Part shown: in pieces, positions 56,784 through 64,000 of the stretch
How the letters are laid out: each line of letters opens with the position of its first letter
Numbering within the stretch: position 1 is the stretch's first letter
Source: CAVZVZ01 sp963778895
GTDB lineage: Bacteria > Actinomycetota > Acidimicrobiia > Acidimicrobiales > Acidimicrobilacustridaceae
Assembly (NCBI GenBank): GCA_963778895.1
Contig: CAVZVZ010000002.1
Span: 310,001-374,000 of the forward strand
DNA length: 64,000 nt
Direction of reading: 5' to 3'
Notes under the pieces: generated by a model
Databases searched by the model: none
What the model saw: the letters and a program-made list of their open reading frames with translations, nothing else
What the model was told of the DNA's origin: nothing
Made by a program: the position numbers and the translations under genes

Positions 56784-57236
56784 TCAGTCCTCGGTCTCGT
56801 CCTGCGCCGGATCGGCCCCACTCGGATCGGTGTCGCGGTCGAGGCGCAGCGACGCCGAGTTCATGCAGTACCGCGCTCCCGTCGGGCGGGGGCCGTCGGG
56901 GAACACGTGGCCCAGGTGAGCGCCACACTTCGTGCACACGACCTCGCTGCGCACCATCCCATGGCTGGTATCGGTGTTGACGTCGACGGCGTCCTCGTCG
57001 AGCGGCTGCCAGAAGCTCGGCCAGCCGGTGCCGGACTCGAACTTGGTCTCGGAGGAGAAGAGGGGCTCGTCACAGACGACGCAGCGGTACACGCCGTCGT
57101 CGTGGCAATCCCAGTACTCACCCGTGAAAGCCCGCTCCGTCCCGGCTTCCTGGGTGACCTGGTACTGCTCGGGCGTGAGGCGCTCGCGGAGCGCGTCTTC
57201 GTCGAGTACGGGTTCGGTGGGAACGGTGTCGGCCAT
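56784..57236 (-). CDS. msrB: Peptide-methionine (R)-S-oxide reductase MsrB
   Basis: Repairs methionine-R-sulfoxide in proteins. Two zinc Cys pairs CVVCDEPLF and VCTKCGAHLGHVF, catalytic Cys in RPTGARYCMNSASLRL, and the substrate region FESGTGWPSFWQPLD. 150 residues; acidic tail (PAQDETED). Start ATG 57236 has GGGAG 7 bases upstream. Standalone MsrB; no msrA is in the window. Uninterrupted. Confidence 0.94.
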   Translation of the reverse strand: MADTVPTEPVLDEDALRERLTPEQYQVTQEAGTERAFTGEYWDCHDDGVYRCVVCDEPLFSSETKFESGTGWPSFWQPLDEDAVDVNTDTSHGMVRSEVVCTKCGAHLGHVFPDGPRPTGARYCMNSASLRLDRDTDPSGADPAQDETED

Positions 57237-57362
57237 GGCGTTCTCCCTGCTTGCTTGCGTGATTTCTTCGATCGCGGTGGTGAACGCTAGGCGCCCCCTG
57301 TCCGTTCCCGCTCCGGCCGACCAATCCAGGGGCCCTGATCCCACAGATAATGCGATCGGTCC

Positions 57363-57391
57363 TTGATCGAACAGTCGTTCGCAATTACGCT
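57363..57391 (+). promoter_or_regulatory. recA promoter with LexA (SOS) box
   Basis: -35 TTGATC (57363-57368), 17-base spacer, -10 TACGCT (57386-57391). Within it CGAACAGTCGTTCG (57368-57381) has perfect arms CGAAC/GTTCG with a 4-base spacer, the Gram-positive/actinobacterial LexA box. LexA binding would block the spacer. The transcript start about 57398 gives a leader of about 120 bases before GTG 57520; in it I see no other element. The 283 bases between msrB and recA contain only this. Confidence 0.8.
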
Positions 57392-57519
57392 GATGTCGTT
57401 CGTTGTCACACCCTCTGCGTAGGGTCGACTCATCCAGTCAATCCAGAGTCAACACAGATCGCTGCGGCGCTCGGTTGCAGCCAAGTAACTGCTCGTAAGA
57501 CACCAGAAGGGAAGCCACC

Positions 57520-58563
57520 GTGGAGCGAGACAAAGCCCTCGAGATGGCCATGGGCCAGATTGAAAAGCAGTTCGGCGCCGGCGCCGTGATGAGGATGGGC
57601 GAGAAGGGTGTGGTGCCGATCGATTCCATTTCGACCGGCGCCTTGGCGCTCGATCTGGCCCTCGGGATCGGCGGGTTGCCCAAAGGTCGGGTCGTCGAGA
57701 TCTTCGGCCCGGAGTCCTCGGGCAAGTCCACCCTCGCCATGCACGTCGTGGCCGAGGCGCAACGCAACGGCGGCATCTGCGCCTACATCGACGCCGAGCA
57801 CGCCATGGACCCGAACTATGCCGGCGCGATCGGGGTCGACGTCGACGAGTTGCTGATCTCCCAGCCCGACACGGGGGAGCAGGCGCTCGAGATCACCGAC
57901 ATGCTCATCCGATCGGGTGCCATAGACGTCGTCGTGATCGACTCGGTCGCCGCCCTCACACCCCGGGCCGAGATCGAAGGCGAGATGGGCGACACCCATG
58001 TCGGGCTCCAGGCCCGGTTGATGTCGCAGGCCCTTCGCAAGCTCACCGGCAACCTGAACAAGACCAACACCGTCTGCGTCTTCATCAACCAACTGCGCGA
58101 GAAGATCGGCGTGATGTTCGGCAGCCCGGAGACGACGCCGGGTGGTCGGGCGCTGAAGTTCTACTCGTCGGTGCGGCTCGACATCCGCCGTATCGAAGCC
58201 ATCAAAGATGGCGTCGAGGTCGTGGGTAACCGCACCCGGGTGAAGGTCGTCAAGAACAAGGTGGCGGCTCCGTTCCGTCAGTGTGAGTTCGACATCATGT
58301 ACGGCCGGGGTATCAGCCGCGAGGGTTCGCTCCTCGATGTCGGTGTCGAGTTCAGCATCGTCAAGAAGTCGGGCGCGTGGTTCACCTACGAAGGTGAGCA
58401 ACTCGGCCAAGGCCGCGAGAACGCCAAGCAGTTCCTGCACGACAACCCCGAGATCATGGTCGAGATCTCCGAGCGGATTCGCACCGAAGTCGGGCTCGGC
58501 GATGTCGAGGTCGAAGACGAGATGTCCGAAGCCGACGACGAACCCATCGTGCTCGGAGACTGA
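57520..58563 (+). CDS. recA: Recombinase RecA
   Basis: Homologous recombination and SOS coprotease. Walker A FGPESSGKSTLAMHV, Walker B VVVIDSVAALTP, L1/L2 loops with GEMGDTHVGLQARLMSQALR and FINQLREKIGVMFG with SPETTPGG, then KVAAPFRQCEFDIMYGRGIS and the acidic C-terminus. 347 residues, uninterrupted. Start GTG 57520 with AGAAGGGAAG 6 to 15 bases upstream. The usual downstream recX is missing; an intrinsic terminator follows. Confidence 0.97.
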   Translation: MERDKALEMAMGQIEKQFGAGAVMRMGEKGVVPIDSISTGALALDLALGIGGLPKGRVVEIFGPESSGKSTLAMHVVAEAQRNGGICAYIDAEHAMDPNYAGAIGVDVDELLISQPDTGEQALEITDMLIRSGAIDVVVIDSVAALTPRAEIEGEMGDTHVGLQARLMSQALRKLTGNLNKTNTVCVFINQLREKIGVMFGSPETTPGGRALKFYSSVRLDIRRIEAIKDGVEVVGNRTRVKVVKNKVAAPFRQCEFDIMYGRGISREGSLLDVGVEFSIVKKSGAWFTYEGEQLGQGRENAKQFLHDNPEIMVEISERIRTEVGLGDVEVEDEMSEADDEPIVLGD

Positions 58564-58587
58564 CCTTCACAGGTCCGAACAAGCCCC

Positions 58588-58675
58588 ACTACCGGCACCT
58601 GCCAGTCGGTAGTTTCCGGAACGGTCATCCTCTGCTCGTCCCCTCCGAGTGGGGTGGCCGTTCCGGCCTGGTTTT
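58588..58675 (+). terminator. Terminator region after recA
   Basis: Two hairpins: ACTACCG (58588-58594) with CGGTAGT (58607-58613), then CCGGAACGG (58616-58624) with CCGTTCCGG (58658-58666), the latter enclosing CCCC/GGGG and followed by CCTGGTTTTG. The second is a convincing intrinsic terminator. It can serve recA and, in reverse, the convergent Gfo/Idh gene. Confidence 0.65.
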
Positions 58676-58692
58676 GCCGCTCGGTTTTCGGC

Positions 58693-59784
58693 TCAGTCGA
58701 CGGCCGCGAACTCCGCCAGCTCGACCGGAGCGTCGCGTCGTGAGGATTCTCGCGCCGCCAACGTGAAGGCCAGGATCTCGCGGGCCGCCTCGGCTCCGAA
58801 CAGCATGCCGTCCACCTCGCCGGACCACAGGCAATCGACCGCGTGGCGGGTCGAGTCGCGGAAGGAGCTGGCCCAGTCGTCGTCGAGCGCGTGATAGCTC
58901 GTCACCGTGCCGTCGACGTAGTGCTCGAGCGTCGGCTGCTGCAGGCCGTGAGCCGTGCAGTGGTTCACCCGCACGAACCCCTTCTTGCCGGTGACCTCGA
59001 AGCGCTCGTCGTTGGAGTAGTAGTCGGAGCGCATGACCATGTCCGGCGCCAGCGTGATGTCGAAGACTCCGCGGAGCCCGGACTCGTGCTCCCACATCAC
59101 GGTGCCGGGTGCGTCCATCAGGTAGCCGGCACCCAGATCGGTGGTACCGAGCCAGGCCATGACGCGCTTGACGGGGCCGAACAACCACAGCGCCACTGCG
59201 AACTTGTGCCAGCCGTCGTCGAACGTGAGGATCCCGGTGCCCGTCTTGACCTGCTCCATCTGCCACATCCAGGTGTCGAGCGGCACCTCCCAGCCGCCGA
59301 GACCGGTGCCCACCATCTTCATGGCGAACCCCACGGGGTCCCCGATCGAGCCTGACTCGACGAGCTGTTTCATCCGCTGCAGCGGCTCGTAGAACACGAA
59401 GTTCTCCATGACGCGCAGCGTGCGGTCGGCGCGACGCGCCGCCGCGATCATGCGGTCGGCCTCGGCGAGCGTGGGTGCCATCGGCTTTTGCACGTTGACG
59501 TGATGCCCGGCTTCGAGCGCGGCGCACACCACATCGGCGTGGGCGGGCGTCGGCACGAGCACGTCGACGAGATCGAGGTCGAGTGCCAGTAGCTCGTCGA
59601 GACTCGTCAGCTGCTGTGCGTCGGGAAACTCGGCACCCCGCTCCGCGAGTCGTTCGACGTTGGTGTCGCACAACGCGACGACCTTCGACCGAGGGTTGTC
59701 GCGGTGTCCGAGGATGTGGAGGTCGTAGATGCGGCCGAGGCCGACGATGCCCACGCGCAGCGGAGGACGCTCGGGTTCGCTCAT
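58693..59784 (-). CDS. Gfo/Idh/MocA-family oxidoreductase
   Basis: Sugar/inositol dehydrogenase-like. N-terminal Rossmann loop RVGIVGLGRIYDLHILGHRD, Asp after strand 2 in VVALCDTN, VPTPAHADVVCAALEAGHHV and the catalytic Lys in VQKPMAPTLAEAD; the C-terminal alpha/beta domain has GTGLGGWEVPLDTWMWQ. The substrate may be an inositol, sugar or aromatic compound; unknown. Start ATG 59784; TAGTAT (complement of 59793-59798) ends 8 bases upstream. 363 residues, uninterrupted. Divergent from a VOC gene with a palindrome between. Confidence 0.85.
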   Translation of the reverse strand: MSEPERPPLRVGIVGLGRIYDLHILGHRDNPRSKVVALCDTNVERLAERGAEFPDAQQLTSLDELLALDLDLVDVLVPTPAHADVVCAALEAGHHVNVQKPMAPTLAEADRMIAAARRADRTLRVMENFVFYEPLQRMKQLVESGSIGDPVGFAMKMVGTGLGGWEVPLDTWMWQMEQVKTGTGILTFDDGWHKFAVALWLFGPVKRVMAWLGTTDLGAGYLMDAPGTVMWEHESGLRGVFDITLAPDMVMRSDYYSNDERFEVTGKKGFVRVNHCTAHGLQQPTLEHYVDGTVTSYHALDDDWASSFRDSTRHAVDCLWSGEVDGMLFGAEAAREILAFTLAARESSRRDAPVELAEFAAVD

Positions 59785-59792
59785 GGGCGCCG

Positions 59793-59798
59793 ATACTA
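59793..59798 (-). promoter_or_regulatory. -10 hexamer TAGTAT, leaderless start of the Gfo/Idh gene
   Basis: On the minus strand TAGTAT ends 8 bases before ATG 59784; no Shine-Dalgarno. The palindrome at 59801-59816 starts two bases further upstream. Confidence 0.5.
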
Positions 59799-59800
59799 AG

Positions 59801-59816
59801 CTGACATTTGTGTCAG
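59801..59816. promoter_or_regulatory. Palindrome between divergent genes (shared motif, copy 2)
   Basis: CTGACA-TTTG-TGTCAG, perfect 6-base arms with 4-base spacer, lying just upstream of the Gfo/Idh -10 and 20 bases before the VOC start, so it can control both. Same layout as 50375-50392. The binding protein is not known. Confidence 0.65.
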
Positions 59817-59835
59817 GTTCAGAGAGCCCACGCCT

Positions 59836-60233
59836 GTGGCGGTGACCGGTGTGGCCAATCTGGCCGTCAAGGTCGGCGACATCGATGCCGCCATCGACTT
59901 CTACGAGCGGGCCGGCGGCGTCGCGCGCGACCGCGGGCCGTGGAACGGCGGCGAGCGCGTCGACGTCTCGCTCGGGACCGTTGCAGATCACGCTCTTCAC
60001 TCGGGCGATCTACGAGGACGATGTCGACCTTCCCGCCGACGGCTTCTTGCACGTGGCGACGTTCACGGACGACCTCGATCGCGAGATCGAGGGCCACGAG
60101 GTCGTTTGGGGTCCCGATGTCGTGTCCGGTGTGTTCGGTACGTCGGCGCATCGTGTTCGTGGACGCACCGGGCAACATGCGGATCGAGTTCATGGAGCAA
60201 CTCGAACCGCCACCAACGCCTCCGGCTGAATAG
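59836..60233 (+). CDS. VOC/glyoxalase-like protein (two frameshifts)
   Basis: A beta-alpha-beta-beta-beta fold: VANLAVKVGDIDAAIDFYER (N-terminal metal-side strand), ADGFLHVATFTDDLDREIEG and RRIVFVDAPGNMRIEFMEQL (C-terminal strands with the Glu ligand). +1 steps near 59984 (joining SLG to PLQITLFTRAIYED) and 60146 (FGT to RRIVFVDAPG). About 131 residues. Metal-dependent lyase, isomerase or dioxygenase are all possible. Start GTG 59836 or nearby GTG codons. Divergent from the Gfo/Idh gene with an operator between them, hence possibly one pathway. Confidence 0.7.
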
Positions 60234-60236
60234 GGT
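60231..60236 (+). promoter_or_regulatory. -10 hexamer TAGGGT overlapping the VOC stop
   Basis: TAGGGT begins with the TAG stop of the VOC gene and ends 9 bases before ATG 60246; no Shine-Dalgarno. Confidence 0.4.
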
Positions 60237-60245
60237 TCGCCGCCC

Positions 60246-60491
60246 ATGATCATCGGCGCGCCGGAACTCGTCGTCATCCTGGTCGTTGCGGCGATCTTCC
60301 TGGTGTTCCCGCTGTGGTCGCTCGTCGACGCGAGCATGCGCACCAATGACGACTTCGATCGGATCGGCCAGAGTCGCGGGACCTGGATCGTCCTCTTGCT
60401 GGTGGGCATCTTCTGTTTCACGATCGTCGGTGCCGTGCTCGGCATCTACTACCTGCTCTCGGTGCGGCCGAAACTGCGGGTCCAGGGCTGA
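60246..60491 (+). CDS. Small membrane protein with two helices (PLDc_N-like)
   Basis: 81 residues; helix 1 ELVVILVVAAIFLVFPLWSL, a short loop with VDASMRTNDDFDRIGQSRGT, helix 2 WIVLLLVGIFCFTIVGAVLG then a basic end. The D-x(n)-F-x(n)-W-x(n)-G-x(n)-Y pattern resembles the phospholipase D-nuclease N-terminal (PLDc_N) two-helix proteins common in actinobacteria. Function unknown. It is a paralogue-like neighbour of the next gene (also two helices with a loop rich in Arg/Lys). Confidence 0.6.
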   Translation: MIIGAPELVVILVVAAIFLVFPLWSLVDASMRTNDDFDRIGQSRGTWIVLLLVGIFCFTIVGAVLGIYYLLSVRPKLRVQG

Positions 60492-60507
60492 CACCGTCCG
60501 CGGCCGT

Positions 60508-60558
60508 TACCCTTCTCCGATGGACCGGCGAGTACGTGAGCAGGGGGACGGGGCATGA
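60508..60558 (+). promoter_or_regulatory. -10 TACCCT and 12-codon upstream ORF
   Basis: TACCCT (60508-60513) ends 6 bases before ATG 60520, which opens MDRRVREQGDGA; its stop TGA (60556-60558) overlaps ATG 60555 of the next gene (ATGA). It looks like a leaderless leader peptide coupled to the membrane protein gene. Confidence 0.45.
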
Positions 60559-60833
60559 GCGGGAACACGGCGTTTGCCATCTTGATGATCGATGCGTTCC
60601 TGTTGCTCTTTCGCATCTGGGCACTGATCGCGTGCGTGTCGAGGCCGCGGTGGATGTTCGAGGCGGCCCGCAAGAGCAAGACCCTGTGGGCGGTCGTGCT
60701 CTTCGTCTGCCTCTTCCTGCCCTTCGTCGGCTTCTTCATCGCCCTCTGGTACCTGTTCAGCACCGATCGGGCCGTGCGGAACCAGGGTCAGATCGGCCGG
60801 ATCGGCTTTCCCGGTGGTCCGCCGCAGTACTGA
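60555..60833 (+). CDS. Small two-helix membrane protein (DUF2516/PLDc_N-like)
   Basis: 92 residues: helix AFAILMIDAFLLLFRIWALI, loop with RPRWMFEAARKSKTLWA and second helix VVLFVCLFLPFVGFFIALWY, then a tail with GQIGRIGFPGGPPQY. Unknown function; the shape of DUF2516-type actinobacterial proteins. Start ATG 60555 has GGGGG 9 bases and GGGG 4 bases upstream, and is overlapped by the leader ORF. Uninterrupted. Confidence 0.6.
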   Translation: MSGNTAFAILMIDAFLLLFRIWALIACVSRPRWMFEAARKSKTLWAVVLFVCLFLPFVGFFIALWYLFSTDRAVRNQGQIGRIGFPGGPPQY

Positions 60834-60873
60834 TGGGCCGTACCTGAGCTACCGGGTGCGCCAGCCCAGCCCG

Positions 60874-60879
60874 TAACCT
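60874..60879 (+). promoter_or_regulatory. -10 hexamer TAACCT, leaderless start of miaB
   Basis: TAACCT ends 8 bases before GTG 60888; no Shine-Dalgarno. Confidence 0.45.
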
Positions 60880-60887
60880 GGTCCGTC

Positions 60888-62271
60888 GTGGCCAAGCGGT
60901 ACCTGATCCGCACCTTCGGGTGTCAGATGAACGAACACGACTCGGAGCGCATCGCCGGGCTGTTCGAGGCCGACGGCATGACGCCCGCCGAGTCGGTCGA
61001 CGAGGCCGATGTCGTGGTGCTCAACACCTGCTGCATCCGGGAGAACGCCGACAACAAGCTCTACGGGACGCTCGGCCACCTCAAGTCGCTGAAAGACGCA
61101 ACGTCCCGACTTGCAGATCGTGGTCGGCGGCTGCCTGGCCCAGAAGGACCGGGACCTCGTACGCGAGAAGGCGGGGCACGTCGACGTGGTGTTCGGCACG
61201 CACAACGTGCATCGCGCCGTCGAGCTGTTGCACCACGCCGGTGAGTATGGGGCCGTCACGGAGATCTGGGAGGAGGCGACCGACGACGCCGACGCCTTCC
61301 CCTCTGCGATAGCGGTCAAGCGCGAGGTCGATCACGCCGCGTGGGTCACGATCCAGATCGGGTGCGACAACTCGTGCGCCTTCTGCATCGTGCCATCGGT
61401 GCGGGGGCGCGAGATCAGTCGCCCGTTCGACGAGCTCGTCGACGAAGTGCGGCGACTGGCCGAGGAGGGGGTGGTCGAGATCACGCTGCTCGGCCAGAAC
61501 GTCAACTCCTATGGCCGCGACATCACCAGACGCCGACCGCTCTTCGCGGAGCTCTTGGACGCGGTGGCCGACATCGATGGCATCCGCCGCGTGCGCTACA
61601 CGAGCCCACATCCGAAGGACTTGCGTCCCGAGACCATCGCGTCCATGGCCGGAAACGCCGCGGTCTGTCCGCACTTGCACCTGCCGTTGCAGTCGGGCAG
61701 TGACCGTGTGCTCGCATCCATGCACCGTGGCTACACCGCCCGCCGGTATCTCGAGAAGCTTCGAGCCGCGCGGGCGGGCGTGGCCGACCTGGCCGTGACG
61801 ACCGACATCATCGTGGGCTTCCCCGGTGAGACCGACGATGATTTCGAACAGACGCTCGCCGTTGTGGCCGAGGCCGAGTACGACAGTGCGTACACCTTCG
61901 TGTTCTCGCCTCGACCGGGTACCGAGGCGGCGTCGATGGTCGACCGATTCGTTCCGGCTCCCGTCGTGGCTGAGCGCTACGAGCGGCTGCGTGTCGTGGT
62001 GGAGCGTTCGACCGCGGCCAAACATCGAGCACGAGTCGGACGCATTGAAGAAGTGATCGTCGAGGGTCCGAGCAAGACGAACCCGAGCCTCACCACTGGG
62101 CGCACGCCGCACAACAAACTGGTGCACTTCGATGCGGCAGAGCCACTCCGACCGGGCACCTTCGCCGCCGTTCGGGTATCGGCGGCCGGCGCCCATCACC
62201 TCATGGGCGAGCTCGTCGATGTCACGGCTCGGCCGCGGCACCGCACCCGTATCCCGGTGGTGGCAGGCTGA
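60888..62271 (+). CDS. miaB: tRNA-2-methylthio-N6-dimethylallyladenosine synthase MiaB (one frameshift)
   Basis: Radical-SAM methylthiotransferase acting on i6A37 of tRNA. UPF0004 domain Cys: IRTFGCQMNEHDSERIAG, LNTCCIRENADNKLYG and VVGGCLAQKDRD; radical-SAM Cys-x3-Cys-x2-Cys in QIGCDNSCAFCIVPSVRGRE; HLPLQSGSDRVLASMHRGYT; then a TRAM domain. A +1 step near 61101 joins KDAT to PDLQIVVGGCLAQ. The HLPLQSGS pattern sets it apart from rimO. Its stop is directly at the start of miaA, the standard miaB-miaA pair. Confidence 0.93.
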
Positions 62272-63170
62272 CGCGACACCTCGCGCTCGTCGGTGCGACG
62301 GCGTCCGGGAAGTCGGCGGCCGCTTTCGCCCTCGCGCTGGAGCACCGCGACATCGAGATCGTCACGGTCGACTCGATGCAGGTGTACCGCGGGATGGACA
62401 TCGGTACCGCCAAGCCGACGGCGGCGGAACGTGCAGCTGTCCCTCATCATCTTCTGGACGTAGCCGAACCATCCGATGAGTTCACTGTCGCCGCGTTCAA
62501 GTCGGCCGCGACGGAGGCGTTGTGTGAGATCGAGGCGCGGGGAAACCGCGTGCTGCTGGTCGGCGGCACTGGTTTGTATCTCCGCGCCATCATCGACGAT
62601 CTCGATCTGCCCGGCCAGTATCCAGCCGTACGAGCCGAGGTGGAGTACGACGGAGACACGGTCCAACTCCATCACCGGCTCGCCACGCTCGACCCGGTCG
62701 CCGCGTCGCGCATGGAACCGACGAACCGTCGCCGGGTGGTGCGAGCCCTCGAGGTCACGCTGGGTAGCGGTCGGCCGTTCTCGTCGTTCGGCCCCGGACT
62801 CGACAGCTATCCGCCGACTGCCTTCCAGCTGCTCGGCCTTCGCGTGGAGCGCGAGGAGCTCGATGAGCGCATCGAGACGCGATTCGCCGCCCAGATGCAG
62901 GCCGGCTTCCTGGCGGAGGTAGAGGCACTGCGGAATCGTCCCGCGGGACTGTCGCGAACGGCCCGCCAAGCGCTCGGCTACAAGGAACTGCTGGCCCATA
63001 TCGAGGGCGAGACCGATCTCGACGAGGCCGTCGAGCTCGCCGTCACCCGGACCAAGCAGTTCGCCCGGCGCCAGGAGCGCTGGTTCCGTCGCGACCCCCG
63101 CATCGGCTGGATCGACGCCGGAGCTGGGCAGAATGTTCTCGCCCATCTCGACGAGCTCCTGGGAGACTGA
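62268..63170 (+). CDS. miaA: tRNA dimethylallyltransferase
   Basis: Adds the dimethylallyl group to A37 of tRNA. The P-loop LALVGATASGKSAAAFALAL lies upstream of the first in-frame ATG (62376), so the real start must be near 62268-62271; the only in-frame near-start codon is CTG 62268, overlapping the miaB stop (CTGA), unless the true start has been altered by a base change. Other blocks: VTVDSMQVYRGMDIGTAKP, PHHLLDVAEPSDEFTV, LLVGGTGLYLRAIIDDL, and the C-terminal QALGYKELLAHIEGET. About 300 residues. Confidence 0.9.
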   Translation: MTRHLALVGATASGKSAAAFALALEHRDIEIVTVDSMQVYRGMDIGTAKPTAAERAAVPHHLLDVAEPSDEFTVAAFKSAATEALCEIEARGNRVLLVGGTGLYLRAIIDDLDLPGQYPAVRAEVEYDGDTVQLHHRLATLDPVAASRMEPTNRRRVVRALEVTLGSGRPFSSFGPGLDSYPPTAFQLLGLRVEREELDERIETRFAAQMQAGFLAEVEALRNRPAGLSRTARQALGYKELLAHIEGETDLDEAVELAVTRTKQFARRQERWFRRDPRIGWIDAGAGQNVLAHLDELLGD

Positions 63171-63174
63171 CTCG

Positions 63175-63991
63175 GTGCGGCTCAGCAAACATCACGGTCT
63201 GGCGAACGACTTCCTCGTTGCTCTCGACGAGGTGAACGACCGCGCCCTGACCGTCGACGGCGAACTCGCTCGTCGGTTGTGCAACCGCCGCACCGGCATC
63301 GGGGCTGACGGGCTGATCCACGGCGCGCGACCGATCAACGATGCCGACCACATCGACGTCGTCATGCACCTGTTCAACTCCGACGGCAGCCGCGCCGAGA
63401 TGAGCGGCAACGGCATCCGTTGTCTCGTGCAAGCCGTGGCTCAGGCCCGGCACTGCGAGGCCGGCACGTTCCGCGTCGCGACCGATGGCGGCGTGCGCGT
63501 TCTCGAGCTGCAACCGAGCAGTCCCGGCGTCGTCGAGGTGAGCGTCGACATGGGTCCCGCCCGTCCGGGTCCCGATGTGCCCTCGCCGGTAGCGAGCGAG
63601 CTCGGGAGCGCGGCACGCCACCGTCGACATGGGCAATCCGCATCTCGTGATCGAGACCGACGCGCCGGAGTTGGTCGACCTCGAGACGCGCGGCGGCTGG
63701 CTCGAGCAGCAGTTCGACGGAGGCATCAACGTCGAGTTCATCGCCAAGGACGACGGTCGTGCCGATGGCATCGTGCTGCGCGTCTGGGAACGCGGCGCCG
63801 GTGTCACGCAGGCATGTGGCACGGGCGCGTGCGCCGCCGCTCACGTCGCGCACGCTTGGGGTCTGGTCGGCGAGACCGCGACGGTCGAGATGCCCGGCGG
63901 TTCGGCGCGGGTGCAACTCGGCGAACACGTCGTTTTGATCGGGCCGTCCGAGTTCATCGCATCGATCGAGGTCGCCGATGCCATCACCTAG
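63175..63991 (+). CDS. dapF: Diaminopimelate epimerase (one frameshift)
   Basis: Interconverts LL- and meso-diaminopimelate. Cofactor-free racemase fold with two catalytic Cys: first in AEMSGNGIRCLVQA, second in QACGTGACAAAHVA. Start GTG 63175 opens KHHGLANDFLVALD. The first half reads through the window end without a stop; a +1 step near 63628 joins SELGSAA to ATVDMGNPHLVIET and the end at TAG 63989-63991. The miaB-miaA-dapF order is typical. The remaining 9 bases of the window hold nothing. Confidence 0.92.
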
Positions 63992-64000
63992 AAACGACAC

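Overview
The window is a contiguous piece of a high-GC Gram-positive (actinobacterial) chromosome. The order yifB-dprA-xerC-whiG-(M23)-rpsB-tsf-pyrH-frr-cdsA-dxr-rseP-ispG-proS-rimP-nusA-infB-rbfA-truB-ribF-rpsO-pnp-M16-dapB ... dapA-rnj-ftsK ... rimO-pgsA-cinA ... recA-miaB-miaA-dapF is the classical actinobacterial housekeeping backbone. GTG and TTG starts, TAnnnT -10 hexamers placed right at start codons (leaderless transcripts), a CGAAC-N4-GTTCG LexA box at recA and a BsaP-like protein after bioB agree with this. A deep-branching lineage such as Acidimicrobiia is my best guess from the overall look; no rRNA or marker search supports it here.

Layout. 1-287: end of a c-type cytochrome lipoprotein. 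409-4804: DNA uptake/processing and recombination genes, then a WhiG/FliA-type sigma factor. 4888-6437: secreted protein joining a degenerate LytM (M23) domain to an alpha/beta hydrolase. 6626-17165: translation, membrane-lipid and isoprenoid (MEP) genes. 17294-24704: rimP-nusA-infB-ylxP(DUF503)-rbfA-truB-ribF, led by a candidate attenuator. 24697-26873: methyltransferase and alpha/beta hydrolase. 27061-32071: rpsO, pnp, M16 protease, dapB. 32079-41073: accessory stretch with a TMEM175-like channel, SDR, DedA-like protein, acyl-CoA ligase, a type III polyketide-synthase-like protein lacking its cysteine, SURF1, two TetR regulators, a ferritin-like di-iron protein and a winged-helix protein. 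41073-48159: dapA, rnj, methyltransferase, bioB-bsaP, ftsK. 48246-57236: sugar-lactonase-like propellers, NUDIX, rimO, pgsA, cinA, thpR, LuxR regulator with SRPBCC and SnoaL proteins, msrB. 57520-63991: recA, Gfo/Idh oxidoreductase, VOC protein, small membrane proteins, miaB, miaA, dapF.

A dominant property of this sequence is that about 55 single-base frame changes interrupt genes that are otherwise well conserved, including essential ones (rpsB, infB, dxr, dapB, dapF, rseP, pgsA). Nearly all have the same sign: reading resumes one base later (+1), as if one extra base had been inserted, usually not in a homopolymer. I therefore annotate each broken gene as one CDS across its shifts and give the approximate shift points. 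These are most simply residual insertion errors of the assembly, not pseudogenes. They cluster (8 in the acyl-CoA ligase, about 8 in the TMEM175-like gene) while pnp, recA, ftsK, rnj, nusA, proS, tsf and others are clean.

The most unusual content is the degenerate LytM-lipase fusion, the Cys-to-Ser type III PKS beside an acyl-CoA ligase, the TetR operator/promoter next to a di-iron oxygenase operon, a 16-18-bp palindrome (CTGACR-N4-YGTCAG) shared by two unlinked promoters, two long intergenic stem-loops with similar loops, and the genome-style use of leaderless starts (18 clear cases in 64 kb).
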